The position numbers were made by a program, and so were the translations under genes. Of a stretch of DNA of 64,000 nt, positions 8,964 through 17,617 are shown piece after piece. The stretch is from Shewanella nanhaiensis (GTDB taxonomy: Bacteria > Pseudomonadota > Gammaproteobacteria > Enterobacterales > Shewanellaceae). Position 1 is the first letter of the stretch; the number at the start of each line of letters is the position of its first letter. The notes beneath the pieces are model-generated. The model made no database searches, was not told the DNA's origin, and worked only from the letters and a program-made list of their open reading frames with translations. Location: positions 1 through 64,000 of the forward strand of contig NZ_JAHZST010000018.1 of NCBI RefSeq assembly GCF_019457885.1, in the 5' to 3' direction.

Positions 8964-9200
8964 ATTTTTTCTACCTTTATCATTCTTTGGCTCAGTTTAC
9001 CCACATATCATTGATGTGCCAACTGCGTCATATTGATCCATTGCATTATTTTACTTGAAGTTAACTTAACCTGAGCTGACTTATTGCGCTAGGAGAGTAA
9101 GATAAGCTGCGTTGAGTATGGCTTTATCTGAGATACTACTAGTTATGTAACTTTAGATTCGTTAAAATGCCGCAAAATTTTTACCAAAAGGAAACATTTC

Positions 9201-10055
9201 ATGGGGCTGTTCAAAATGGCTGCTTTGGTGGCATTAAGCTCGATATCTTCGAGTGTATTTGCGGCCGTTTTCACTTTTACCGCCATTCCTGATGAAAATG
9301 AAAGCCAACTTCGCACACGTTTTGAGAAGGTCGCTTTCTACCTTGAGAAAGAGCTCGGTGTTGAGGTGAAGTATGTGCCGGTAAAATCATATTCAGCAGC
9401 GGTGACAGCTTTTAGAAATAATCAGGTACAACTTGCCTGGTTTGGAGGTTTATCTGGTGTTCAGGCTCGTCGACTCGTACCTGGCTCAGAGGCGATAGCT
9501 CAGGGAAATGAAGATCAGTTTTTTCAAAGTTATTTTATTGCGCACCATTCAGCACAGATCATCCCGTCTGACAATTTTCCTAACTTAAATGGGGTGACTT
9601 TTACCTTTGGATCAAAGGGATCAACATCGGGCCGATTGATGCCAGAGTTTTTTATTGAAAGAAACTTAGGCAAGAAAGCAAAAGATGTGTTTAAGCGTAT
9701 TGGTTTCTCAGGCGATCACAGTCGTACCATTGCCCAAGTTGAGTCCGGTGCTTACCAAGTTGGAGCCCTGAACTATAAGGTTTGGGAAACCGCGGTGGAA
9801 AATGGCACTGTTGATGTGAATAAAGTGAAGGTTATCTGGCAAAGTCCTACTTACCCTGATTATCAATGGACTGTTAGGGAGGGGGTTGATAACACGTTTG
9901 GGGATGGATTTAAGGAACGCTTAACTCAGGCATTACTGGATATGGACGATCCTGAACTCTTGGCCAGTTTTCCACGTAAGTCTTTTGTGCCCGCTGATAA
10001 CTTAGATTATGAACCTATTGAGAACGTTGCAAAAGCCATAGGGTTAATCGATTAG
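9201..10055 (+). CDS. Phosphonate/putative selenate ABC transporter binding protein
   Basis: 284 residues with a signal peptide (cleavage near VFAA). It belongs to the PhnD-type periplasmic binding proteins: IPDENESQL near the start of the mature protein, VKSYSAAVTAFRNNQVQLAW, GSKGSTSGRLMPEFF. The wording of these blocks is what I recall for the subfamily annotated as putative selenate-binding, rather than phosphonate or phosphite proteins; substrate is therefore inference. It heads a three-gene unit with the ATPase starting 3 bases after its stop. Confidence 0.8.
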   Translation: MGLFKMAALVALSSISSSVFAAVFTFTAIPDENESQLRTRFEKVAFYLEKELGVEVKYVPVKSYSAAVTAFRNNQVQLAWFGGLSGVQARRLVPGSEAIAQGNEDQFFQSYFIAHHSAQIIPSDNFPNLNGVTFTFGSKGSTSGRLMPEFFIERNLGKKAKDVFKRIGFSGDHSRTIAQVESGAYQVGALNYKVWETAVENGTVDVNKVKVIWQSPTYPDYQWTVREGVDNTFGDGFKERLTQALLDMDDPELLASFPRKSFVPADNLDYEPIENVAKAIGLID

Positions 10056-10058
10056 CCT

Positions 10059-10736
10059 ATGGTTAAAATCGATAATTTAACGTTAAAATATGCAGACAAG
10101 CTGGCCATTCGCCAGCTTTCTTTGTCTATAGCGTCAGGGGAAAAGGTGGCGATAATTGGCCCATCTGGCTCTGGTAAGTCAACGCTTCTTTCCCATCTGT
10201 ATTCGCTATTAAAAGAGCGCGCCGCGTTCTGCTCTCAGAAACAGGGCTTGGTTGACGGATTAAGTACCTACCATAATGTTTATATGGGGGCGCTTTCTCG
10301 CCATCACTGGACCTATAATCTGATCAATTTGATCGTACCTTTCAGTACGCCTCTAGCTGAGGTTGAAGCCTTGTGCCATCAGTTATCTCTGGATGTGCCC
10401 ATGAGTAAAGTGTTATCTAAACTCTCGGGTGGACAAAGGCAGCGGGTCGCGCTTGCTAGGGCCTTGTATCAGCAGCAAGCTACTTTTATCGGTGATGAGC
10501 CTTTTTCTGCGCTTGATCCATTGATGGCCGAGCAGCTGTTAACCATGGTGCTAGCTGGTCATTCAACTTGTATTATTGCCCTACACGATAAGTCAGGGGC
10601 GTTAAGACATTTTGATCGTATTCTTGGCTTGCGAAATGGCGAGCTGTGTCTCGATGTCACTCAAGATGCATTGACTCCAGAATTGATCGATAACTTCTAC
10701 TCTCCAGAAACCTTAGCCCTTGTCAGTAATGCCTAA
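10059..10736 (+). CDS. ABC transporter ATP-binding protein (PhnC-like)
   Basis: 225 residues. Walker A GPSGSGKST (about 35-43), Q loop AFCSQKQG, signature LSGGQRQRV, Walker B ending in FIGDEP, and switch His in ALHDKSG. Shorter than typical PhnC (about 250), mainly in the helical region. Second gene of the importer; its stop lies inside the start of the permease gene. Confidence 0.9.
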   Translation: MVKIDNLTLKYADKLAIRQLSLSIASGEKVAIIGPSGSGKSTLLSHLYSLLKERAAFCSQKQGLVDGLSTYHNVYMGALSRHHWTYNLINLIVPFSTPLAEVEALCHQLSLDVPMSKVLSKLSGGQRQRVALARALYQQQATFIGDEPFSALDPLMAEQLLTMVLAGHSTCIIALHDKSGALRHFDRILGLRNGELCLDVTQDALTPELIDNFYSPETLALVSNA

Positions 10737-12234
10737 ATCCATTTCGTTTGTGGGTCACTGGCAAAAAGTCACTCTTATCCTGTGGGCTATTGCACTCGTC
10801 TGTTTCCTTTTTTCTGATACTGAAATTATCTCTCTCGATCCCTGGAGTGAACTGCAGCGAATGATACAGGGGCTTATGACGCCTGACTTCTTTGCAACGG
10901 AATACCTACTTGAGGCTCTGTGGCAAACCATTAGTTTTGCATTGTTAGGGGTCTTAGGGGGACTGATATGGGGAGCGCCACTGGCGTTACTCTATTCAAA
11001 TCGGTTTATTGCTGCTGGGTGTGCGGTGATCCGCTCAATCCATGAGATCTTTTGGGCACTGATATTTTTGCAAATTTTTGGTTTATCACCATTAACAGGG
11101 ATCCTCGCAATTGCACTGCCTTATGGTGCAACGTTTGCGCGGGTATTTTTTGATATTCTCCTTCAATCTCCGCAGTCTACAGTGGAGACGTTGCCGGCTA
11201 GAACCGATAGAGTTAGTCGTTATTTCTACGGGAAGATTAGTCATGTGATGGTACCGATATTAGCTTATATCAGGTATCGATTTGAGTGTGCGTTAAGAAG
11301 CAGTGCCGTTCTTGGTTTTATTGGAATGCCGACGTTAGGTTTTTATTTGGAGACGGCATTTAGGCAGGGGCATTATCATGAGGGAGCTGCATTACTTATC
11401 CTGTTTATTGCCTTAATCGGCAGTATTACATTTTGGTGCCGACCTAGGTTGATTATTATCTATCTGGTGCTGGCTCTGTTTACGCTACCGAGTATGCATT
11501 CAATTGATGCTAGTTTGGTTTGGCGTTTTTTGAGTCAAGATATCCTACCGCCAGCACTGCAGGGGGTAACAGATTTATCTCAACTGGATTTAAGTCGAAT
11601 TAATGAGTTGATTAATTGGGGTAAAAGTGTGTTCTTTGAGCAAGCCATCCCAGGCATGCTGGTGACTTTATTGCTGGCATTGAGTGCGCTGGCCATGTCA
11701 CATCTCGTCTCTGTTACCTTATCTGCTTTTGCATTTAAACGCTTAACCGGCAAATTTTTCTCTGTGGTAATAAGGTTATTACTGCTGATATTAAGATCGA
11801 TCCCTGAGTATATCTTTGCGTTTATTTTTATGTTACTGCTTGGCCCTTCTATGTTGCCAGCTATGTTGGCTTTGGCACTTCACAATGGTGCATTGATTGC
11901 TTTTTTAACCATAAAACAATCAGATAATGTGGTGAACTCCTCAGTCTATAATGGTCGTATCGATGGTTACTGCTATGATGTTTTGCCTAAAATATACCCT
12001 AATTTGATGGGGCTGCTTTTTTACCGCTTTGAGGTGATATTAAGAGAGACGGCCATTTTTGGCATGCTAGGTGTGGCCACTTTAGGCTTCTATATCGACA
12101 GTGGCTTTTCAGAAATTCGTTATAGCACCGCTTTGCTCCTAATGGCTTGTACTGCTTTGTTGAACATCTTGGTGGATATGATAAGTCGACAACTATTGAG
12201 ACAAAATACGCAAACAGCCCTAGCTTGCAGGTAG
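10729..12234 (+). CDS. Fused double PhnE-like ABC permease
   Basis: 501 residues from the ATG at 10729, which overlaps the ATPase stop (ATGCCTAA). Two membrane-spanning permease modules are joined in one chain: the first about 15-240, the second about 290-495. Each ends with a related block, SSAVLGFIGMPTLGFYLETAF and TAIFGMLGVATLGFYIDSGF, around the coupling-helix region. In most phosphonate systems the permease is a single module acting as a dimer, so this fusion should supply both halves of the pore. Confidence 0.85.
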   Translation: MPKSISFVGHWQKVTLILWAIALVCFLFSDTEIISLDPWSELQRMIQGLMTPDFFATEYLLEALWQTISFALLGVLGGLIWGAPLALLYSNRFIAAGCAVIRSIHEIFWALIFLQIFGLSPLTGILAIALPYGATFARVFFDILLQSPQSTVETLPARTDRVSRYFYGKISHVMVPILAYIRYRFECALRSSAVLGFIGMPTLGFYLETAFRQGHYHEGAALLILFIALIGSITFWCRPRLIIIYLVLALFTLPSMHSIDASLVWRFLSQDILPPALQGVTDLSQLDLSRINELINWGKSVFFEQAIPGMLVTLLLALSALAMSHLVSVTLSAFAFKRLTGKFFSVVIRLLLLILRSIPEYIFAFIFMLLLGPSMLPAMLALALHNGALIAFLTIKQSDNVVNSSVYNGRIDGYCYDVLPKIYPNLMGLLFYRFEVILRETAIFGMLGVATLGFYIDSGFSEIRYSTALLLMACTALLNILVDMISRQLLRQNTQTALACR

Positions 12235-12289
12235 GTGAGGTCACTCGATATCACTCATACTGTGATGAGTGATATCGGAATTGATGGAG

Positions 12290-12673
12290 CTAATGGTTTG
12301 TTTTACTGCGTTTTGCTATAACACCGCTGCAGCACAGTGATGCTATAAAGGTAAATACAGTGACCGATGACATGATGACGCTTAACCGGTGCCAAGGTGC
12401 GTCCATGGCGATCCGCATCTGTACATAATCATAACTACTGACTCCCCAAACTAAAATCGCGCTAATGAGCAAAATAATTTGCAGTAAGCGAGTGAACTCC
12501 GCTCGCTTGATGAAAAGAAGTAACGGGGCACAGGCGTAGGCTAGACAAATAAGCTCCTGTCCATAGCGTAAAAAATGTGCCCCCAAGAGCAGGTAAGCTA
12601 AGGTGATAATTGTGACTCGCCACCACATAAAGGATCCATCTGTGTGAGTTATATTAACCCTAGGATACGACAT
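12290..12673 (-). CDS. Small multi-pass membrane protein, unknown
   Basis: 127 residues with four hydrophobic helices (about 17-34, 38-53, 58-78, 97-116). No motif or family recognised. It lies between the transporter and the secreted coiled-coil gene on the same strand as the latter, 65 bases downstream of its stop, so it could be read through from the sigma-54 promoter described at 13564-13579. Confidence 0.6.
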   Translation of the reverse strand: MSYPRVNITHTDGSFMWWRVTIITLAYLLLGAHFLRYGQELICLAYACAPLLLFIKRAEFTRLLQIILLISAILVWGVSSYDYVQMRIAMDAPWHRLSVIMSSVTVFTFIASLCCSGVIAKRSKTNH

Positions 12674-12737
12674 CTCTTAAGGTGCATTCTATCGGCTTGT
12701 TCACAGTTTTTAATTTCAACTTCTTATACTGAATTAA

Positions 12738-13463
12738 TTACTCAAGGGCCTCTTTTATGGCTTGCTTCTGCTCCTCTGTTAGCTTGCTGTTTTTAATCAT
12801 TCGGATTAAATGCTGGGCACGGTTAATATCTTGATGATCGTCAATGATAACGAAACGGCTTGTGTGGCCGTTTTCATGATCAAAGTCGATATCAATCTCC
12901 ATCTCACCGAGACTGGACATCACCTCATCGATGCTGTTTTCGAATGTATCTATGATGATCTCATACTCACCCTCTCTCAGTTCATGAAGGCTCTCAAGCT
13001 CCAGTGCGTGGGCTTCGAGCTCAGCGGCTTTAGCTTCAAGTTTTCTGGCGATAAACTCCATCTCAACCTCTTTTCCCTCCATCTTTTTTGCGATGGCAGC
13101 CAACTTCTCTTTGGTTTTTATATCCATCTCTTTGTTATGAAGTAATTTAAACTTACCTTGATCCAGCACAGACATTTTAGTTAAGAGTCTTGTGAGCTTT
13201 CTGCTGGTTTTTTCAGGAAGTGCGGAGAGCTTTCCCTTAATTGTCGATGGATCGCTAAGTTCATTAGCTGTAAAGGTAAATTCATGCTTATCATCACCCT
13301 GCTTAACAGAGACATGAGTTAATTCGTTTTCGTCTTGCTCGATCTCCATAACGGTTTCACTGCCGTTTGATTCCATATGTCGAACATGAGTCGGTGCTGC
13401 GCTAAGACTAAAGGTAAGCAGAGTTGTGCAAGCGAGTAGAGTAGCCAGTTTATCTAGTTTCAT
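12738..13463 (-). CDS. Secreted coiled-coil protein, probable sigma-54 target
   Basis: 241 residues from the ATG at 13463, chosen because AGGAAG precedes it and it starts a normal signal peptide (cleavage near LSA-APTH); the frame is open further upstream without a ribosome site. The mature protein is highly charged and helical, with heptad-like runs rich in Glu, Leu and Lys (about 120-180), then an acidic Asp/His stretch and a helical tail ending in EEQKQAIKEALE. No family recognised. It is divergent from a histidine kinase whose periplasmic domain is also a charged coiled coil, so the two may interact. Confidence 0.65.
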   Translation of the reverse strand: MKLDKLATLLACTTLLTFSLSAAPTHVRHMESNGSETVMEIEQDENELTHVSVKQGDDKHEFTFTANELSDPSTIKGKLSALPEKTSRKLTRLLTKMSVLDQGKFKLLHNKEMDIKTKEKLAAIAKKMEGKEVEMEFIARKLEAKAAELEAHALELESLHELREGEYEIIIDTFENSIDEVMSSLGEMEIDIDFDHENGHTSRFVIIDDHQDINRAQHLIRMIKNSKLTEEQKQAIKEALE

Positions 13464-13563
13464 GGTTCTTCCTTTTATTTTATCAAGTTTGGTGTTCTCA
13501 ATAGCCAATGGTTTTAATTAATAAGCCTTTTGATGAGGCAACCTATTTAACTAATGGGTTATT

Positions 13564-13579
13564 AGCGAAGAGTGTGCCA
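13564..13579 (-). promoter_or_regulatory. Sigma-54 (RpoN) promoter for the coiled-coil protein gene
   Basis: Read on the minus strand the site is TGGCACACTCTTCGCT. GG and GC are exactly 10 bases apart, as the -24/-12 consensus TGGCACG-N4-TTGCW needs, with mismatches only at positions 7 and 13. It would start transcription about 90 bases before the ATG at 13463. The adjacent response regulator is a sigma-54 activator. Confidence 0.65.
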
Positions 13580-13598
13580 ATCTTAGAAACTCTTATTT

Positions 13599-13637
13599 AT
13601 CAAGGATGAGGAGAGGCATTTGATAACGAACCTTGAT
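13599..13637. promoter_or_regulatory. Inverted repeat upstream of the sigma-54 promoter
   Basis: ATCAAGG (13599-13605) and CCTTGAT (13631-13637) form a 7-bp inverted repeat 20-60 bases upstream of the -24 element. Its place fits an enhancer site for the Fis-type regulator encoded nearby, but half-site spacing of 25 bases is wide; this is inference. Confidence 0.3.
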
Positions 13638-13793
13638 GAATAGGCCTGATATCAGTAATTAGTTTTCCCATTTGGGGATTTTTGTTAAAAATATGCTAAC
13701 GTCTAGACTGCTAACCTTTTGAATTGTATTGAGTGGGTCTTGGTACGCTTCTTGATTGGTTTAGGTTAAATGGATATCTATTCTGAGGTTTGA

Positions 13794-15401
13794 ATGTCGA
13801 TAAAACGCTACCTGTTTTTACTGTTTGGTGCCTTGATCATCTTGCTAGGTTTGAGTCAGCTTTTGATCTCTCAATACTATAAAGGAGAGCTTCAAAACGA
13901 GCTGAGCGAAAGCTCCAAAGCGCTATCTCAAAATCTTGTTAAGGTGTTGATAGATAATGTGGGCAGCGAGCAGGAGTTTGTCCTAGCCCTTGATGATGCT
14001 GAGGTAATGGAGGCGATTGTCGACATTGAGGAGGTGAAAGCCGATTTTAAGCACGATATAGAGGAGGTGACGCGGGAGGTTGCTCAACTGGCTGAAGAGC
14101 TCTCCTCATTGGAAAAACCAGAGTATGGTGAGCTGGATCAGGAAGAGCGTGAGGCGTTCCAAGCGCTATTAAAAGAGAAAGAGAGGGAGCTTAATCTGCA
14201 TTTAAAAGAGATGGCTAGACACGAGCGTGATATGAGCAGGGAGCAGCAGATAAATATTGCAGAGGCGCGCAGAGAAGCTGCTATGGCATACCGCGAGCGA
14301 TTACATCAAGCTGTTAGTCAGATTGAGATAGATACAGGCTCTTGGTTGAAAGATGGCAATGTGATGATTGTAGAACCACCGGTTCCTCCCGAGCTAGGGC
14401 AGTTTGATCTGCAATTATCTCATGATATTCGTTTGCCAAGTCAGGGGACTAACGATCAACTTGAACGCTTTAGTGAATCGATGTTAGCCCTGATCTTACT
14501 GACCTCTATTGGGGCTCTGCTTATGGCTTACCTGTTGAGCCACTATATCAGCTCGCCTTTGACTAAATTGGCAAAGGGGCATCAGAAACTGGGAGAGGGG
14601 GATCTGGGCTTCCAGGTTGAGGAGAAAGGGGTTAAAGAGCTTAAAGCGATATTAACTGGCTTTAATAAAATGAGCCGCAAGTTGGAGAAGCTTAGTGAGA
14701 AAGAGAGCCGTATGGCCCAGCAGGAGCAATTAGCTGAACTTGGAGAGGTGACACGAGGGATAGCCCATAGCTTACGTAATCCTCTGCATACGATAGGCCT
14801 ACTTTCTGAAAGTGCCATTCAGGCTGACAATTCAGCAGAGGCGGCTCAACAGCTTAAGAAGATCCAACATAAAATTGCCATGATGGATAAGAGCATTCAA
14901 TCACTGCTCACTCTTTCGAGTAATGAAGTTGACCGTTCAACCTCTGTTCCATTGCAGGCGATTATTCATGACATCTTACTAGAGCTTTCAATCACGGGCT
15001 CTAAACCTAAAATTAGTTTTTGCGAAAGCGACAAACACTATAACGTATCAGGGGCCGAGTCTGAGCTAAGAAGCATACTGCATGGCGTGATTATTAATGC
15101 CGTAGAAGCCACTCCTAACGATGGAGAGGTCAGTGTGTCGTTAGATGAAACGAGTCATGCTTATCATGTCATAGTTAAAGACACGGGCTGCGGCATTTTA
15201 CCAGAAGTAAGAGAGCGCATTTGTCAGCCTCATGTGACGACTAAAACCGAAGGAACCGGGATGGGAGCTTATATCGCAGAGCGACTGCTTAAAGGGCATT
15301 ATGGTGGAGAGCTTATGTTTGCTGATAATCCAGATGGTGGCACTGTTGTGACGATAAGTTTTGCTCGTCCAGATAATAATAAAATAGGTGATGAAGAATA
15401 A
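13794..15401 (+). CDS. Sensor histidine kinase with coiled-coil periplasmic domain
   Basis: 535 residues: membrane helix 5-26, periplasmic domain to about 229 dominated by a charged coiled coil (80-180), helix 230-251, HAMP 252-305, then an NtrB/AtoS-type kinase core with H box RGIAHSLRNPLH (His325) and G boxes DTGCGILP and GTGMGAYIAE. The stop overlaps the next gene's start (TAATG). The partner is a sigma-54 activator, and the divergent secreted protein resembles the sensor's own coiled coil, hinting at a feedback or sensing partner. Confidence 0.88.
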   Translation: MSIKRYLFLLFGALIILLGLSQLLISQYYKGELQNELSESSKALSQNLVKVLIDNVGSEQEFVLALDDAEVMEAIVDIEEVKADFKHDIEEVTREVAQLAEELSSLEKPEYGELDQEEREAFQALLKEKERELNLHLKEMARHERDMSREQQINIAEARREAAMAYRERLHQAVSQIEIDTGSWLKDGNVMIVEPPVPPELGQFDLQLSHDIRLPSQGTNDQLERFSESMLALILLTSIGALLMAYLLSHYISSPLTKLAKGHQKLGEGDLGFQVEEKGVKELKAILTGFNKMSRKLEKLSEKESRMAQQEQLAELGEVTRGIAHSLRNPLHTIGLLSESAIQADNSAEAAQQLKKIQHKIAMMDKSIQSLLTLSSNEVDRSTSVPLQAIIHDILLELSITGSKPKISFCESDKHYNVSGAESELRSILHGVIINAVEATPNDGEVSVSLDETSHAYHVIVKDTGCGILPEVRERICQPHVTTKTEGTGMGAYIAERLLKGHYGGELMFADNPDGGTVVTISFARPDNNKIGDEE

Positions 15402-16753
15402 TGCTAGAGCAGAAACTTAAGATTCTTGTGGTTGAAGATGAGCCGGATCAGCGAAGTTTGATCACAAAAATGCTGGCTGCAAATGGGTATCAAACCAAGA
15501 GTGCTGAGAGCGTTGAGGAGGCTATTTTATCCATTAAATCAGAACTGCCAGATCTGGTATTTTCTGATTGGAAGCTTGGCCAGCTGACGGGGATGGATCT
15601 GCTTAATTATGTGCGCCGAGAACAACCCGATATGGGGTTTATTATCGCCACTGCTTACGGGACTATTACCCATGCTGTTGATGCCATGCAAGCGGGCGCA
15701 GATGATTATCTGGCTAAACCTTATCAGAGGCAATCTTTGCTATTAGCTATCGATAAAGTGGCCAAATCTCTTGTGTTGAAACGGCAAAATCGCAGTCTTA
15801 CCTCTCAATTATCTCAACAACAGGAGCTGGTGGGGTTAGTTGGTAAAGCTCCCTGTATGCAAAAAGTGTATACGCGAGTTCAACGTGTCAGTGCAACAGA
15901 TGCCACAGTGTTAATTGGTGGTGAGAGTGGCACAGGGAAAGAGTTAGCTGCTAGGGCACTTTATCAGCTATCAGATCGTAAAAATAAGCCCTTTGTTGCC
16001 ATCAATTGTGGTGCAATTCCTGAAAACCTTGCCGAAGCTGAACTTTTTGGCGCAGAGAAGGGCGCATTTACTGGCGCAACGGCGTTGAAGATTGGCAAAC
16101 TGGAAGCGGCAGATGGCGGCACTATCTTTCTCGACGAAATTGGCGAACTGCCTTTACTATTGCAAACCAACCTGCTGCGTTTTTTACAGGAGGGGGTGAT
16201 CAGTCGCTTAGGCCAGAATGGTGAGATAAAACTTGATGTGAGAGTGATAGCCGCCACTCACAGAGATCTACAACATGAGGTTTCAGAAGGACGTTTTAGA
16301 GAGGACCTCTATTATCGCCTTAATGTTGTACCGATACATATGCCCCCCCTGAGAGAGAGGCAAGAGGATATTGGAAGGCTGGTGGATCACTTCTTAAAGC
16401 TGCATGCGGGTCAATATAATCTGCCGCCATTAACCCTCACCAGCGATACGATGAAGCAGTTACTGGATTACTCTTGGCCTGGAAATGTCAGAGAGCTGGC
16501 TAATCGCATTGAACGCTTTGTCCTGTTAGGTGATGAACAAGAGATGGTTGAAGAGTTAAGCTGCCAGCCTAAAGCCATTAATACTACCCAGTTTACCTTG
16601 CCTGAAACAGGTATTGAGTGGGAGTCATTTGAGAAAAGCTGCCTTGAGCAAGCGATGAGTAAGCACCAAGGAAACCGTACTAAAGCGGCTAAGTTTTTGG
16701 GTCTGAGTTATAAAGCATTCCTCTACCGATTAGAAAAATATCAATTAGTCTAG
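15401..16753 (+). CDS. Sigma-54-dependent Fis-family response regulator
   Basis: 450 residues. Receiver domain with acidic pair VEDE and Asp56 (VFSDWKLG), AAA+ domain with Walker A GGESGTGKE (about 173-181), the sigma-54-contacting GAFTGA loop (221-226) and Walker B TIFLDEIGEL, then a C-terminal Fis-type helix-turn-helix (GNRTKAAKFLGLSYKAFLYRL). All residues needed for sigma-54 activation are present. It is coupled to the kinase gene, and the likely target is the divergent gene with the promoter at 13564-13579. Confidence 0.92.
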   Translation: MLEQKLKILVVEDEPDQRSLITKMLAANGYQTKSAESVEEAILSIKSELPDLVFSDWKLGQLTGMDLLNYVRREQPDMGFIIATAYGTITHAVDAMQAGADDYLAKPYQRQSLLLAIDKVAKSLVLKRQNRSLTSQLSQQQELVGLVGKAPCMQKVYTRVQRVSATDATVLIGGESGTGKELAARALYQLSDRKNKPFVAINCGAIPENLAEAELFGAEKGAFTGATALKIGKLEAADGGTIFLDEIGELPLLLQTNLLRFLQEGVISRLGQNGEIKLDVRVIAATHRDLQHEVSEGRFREDLYYRLNVVPIHMPPLRERQEDIGRLVDHFLKLHAGQYNLPPLTLTSDTMKQLLDYSWPGNVRELANRIERFVLLGDEQEMVEELSCQPKAINTTQFTLPETGIEWESFEKSCLEQAMSKHQGNRTKAAKFLGLSYKAFLYRLEKYQLV

Positions 16754-16799
16754 TTTGCGAATCATGCAGTGTTAGCGTGGTGAGGGTTAACTATTCATT

Positions 16800-16840
16800 G
16801 TTTAGTGTTTAGTGTTTAGTGTTTAGTGTTTAGTGTTTAG
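16800..16840. repeat. Tandem heptamer GTTTAGT, 5.9 copies
   Basis: Forty-one bases of perfect GTTTAGT repeats in the gap between the converging regulator gene and LysE gene. Likely to vary in copy number by slippage; no coding effect is expected. Confidence 0.9.
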
Positions 16841-16844
16841 TAGA

Positions 16845-17489
16845 TTAGGTCTTAAAAAGACCAGATATGATCGCAACTGCTACAGTGAGAAAGAGTATTC
16901 CCGTGAGTAGGTTGATTACTGGGGTCGCTTTTTTAATCTTTTGTTGAATAACCGGTTTAGATAGCACCAAGGCGATAGCGCTAAACCAAGCTATCGACAA
17001 TATAAGTATGATCCCGGCAGCGCAAACCTTAGTGGCTAAGTTTACCTCTGGGGTGATCATGACTGAAAACAGTGTGATAAAAAACACCATGGCTTTAGGG
17101 TTAAGCAGGTTAGTATAAAATCCCTGTTTAAATCCTTTTGCTGGTGTTAAATTCGCTGAATTTTCTTCCAGTGCTATAACACTCCCTTGTGCTTTCCAGC
17201 TAAGCCTAGCCTCTTTAAGTGCTGTTAACCCTATCCAAGCCAAATATCCTGCTCCGAAAAGTTGAACTGTGAAGAATAGATTCTCTGAGCTTTTAATTAT
17301 CAGACTAACGCCTGTTAGGCTTAATAAAGTATGGAATAGAATGGCAAATGAGATACCGAAAGCGGCAGCGAGTGCTGTGGTTCGGCTCTCTTGGCTCGCC
17401 ATTTTGACCACTAATGCAAAGTCAGGTCCTGGGCTTGCTAATGCGAGGCTATGAATAATGGCCAGTGAGAGAAGTAAAGAGAGATCCAT
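16845..17489 (-). CDS. LysE/RhtB-family amino acid exporter
   Basis: 214 residues when started at the ATG at 17489; the frame extends to 17522 but the shorter start gives the standard family beginning MDLSLLLSLAIIHSLALASPGPDF. The PGPD motif after the first helix and six hydrophobic helices are typical of LysE/RhtB pumps, which export amino acids such as homoserine, threonine or lysine. An AraC-type regulator gene lies just upstream on the same strand and may control it. Confidence 0.87.
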   Translation of the reverse strand: MDLSLLLSLAIIHSLALASPGPDFALVVKMASQESRTTALAAAFGISFAILFHTLLSLTGVSLIIKSSENLFFTVQLFGAGYLAWIGLTALKEARLSWKAQGSVIALEENSANLTPAKGFKQGFYTNLLNPKAMVFFITLFSVMITPEVNLATKVCAAGIILILSIAWFSAIALVLSKPVIQQKIKKATPVINLLTGILFLTVAVAIISGLFKT

Positions 17490-17617
17490 CGGGTATATCC
17501 TAAGGTTAATGAGCAGACTCAAGGAGTATGAGGTTTGCTTGGGCTAATGACTTATATAGTGCACTGCTTGGATTTGATGGAGATAGGATAAAATTGCAAT
17601 TGAACCTTTTGCCATGA

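Noticed and set aside
16800..16840. Possible CRISPR or short direct-repeat array
   Set aside because: Units are 7 bases with no spacers; a simple tandem repeat.
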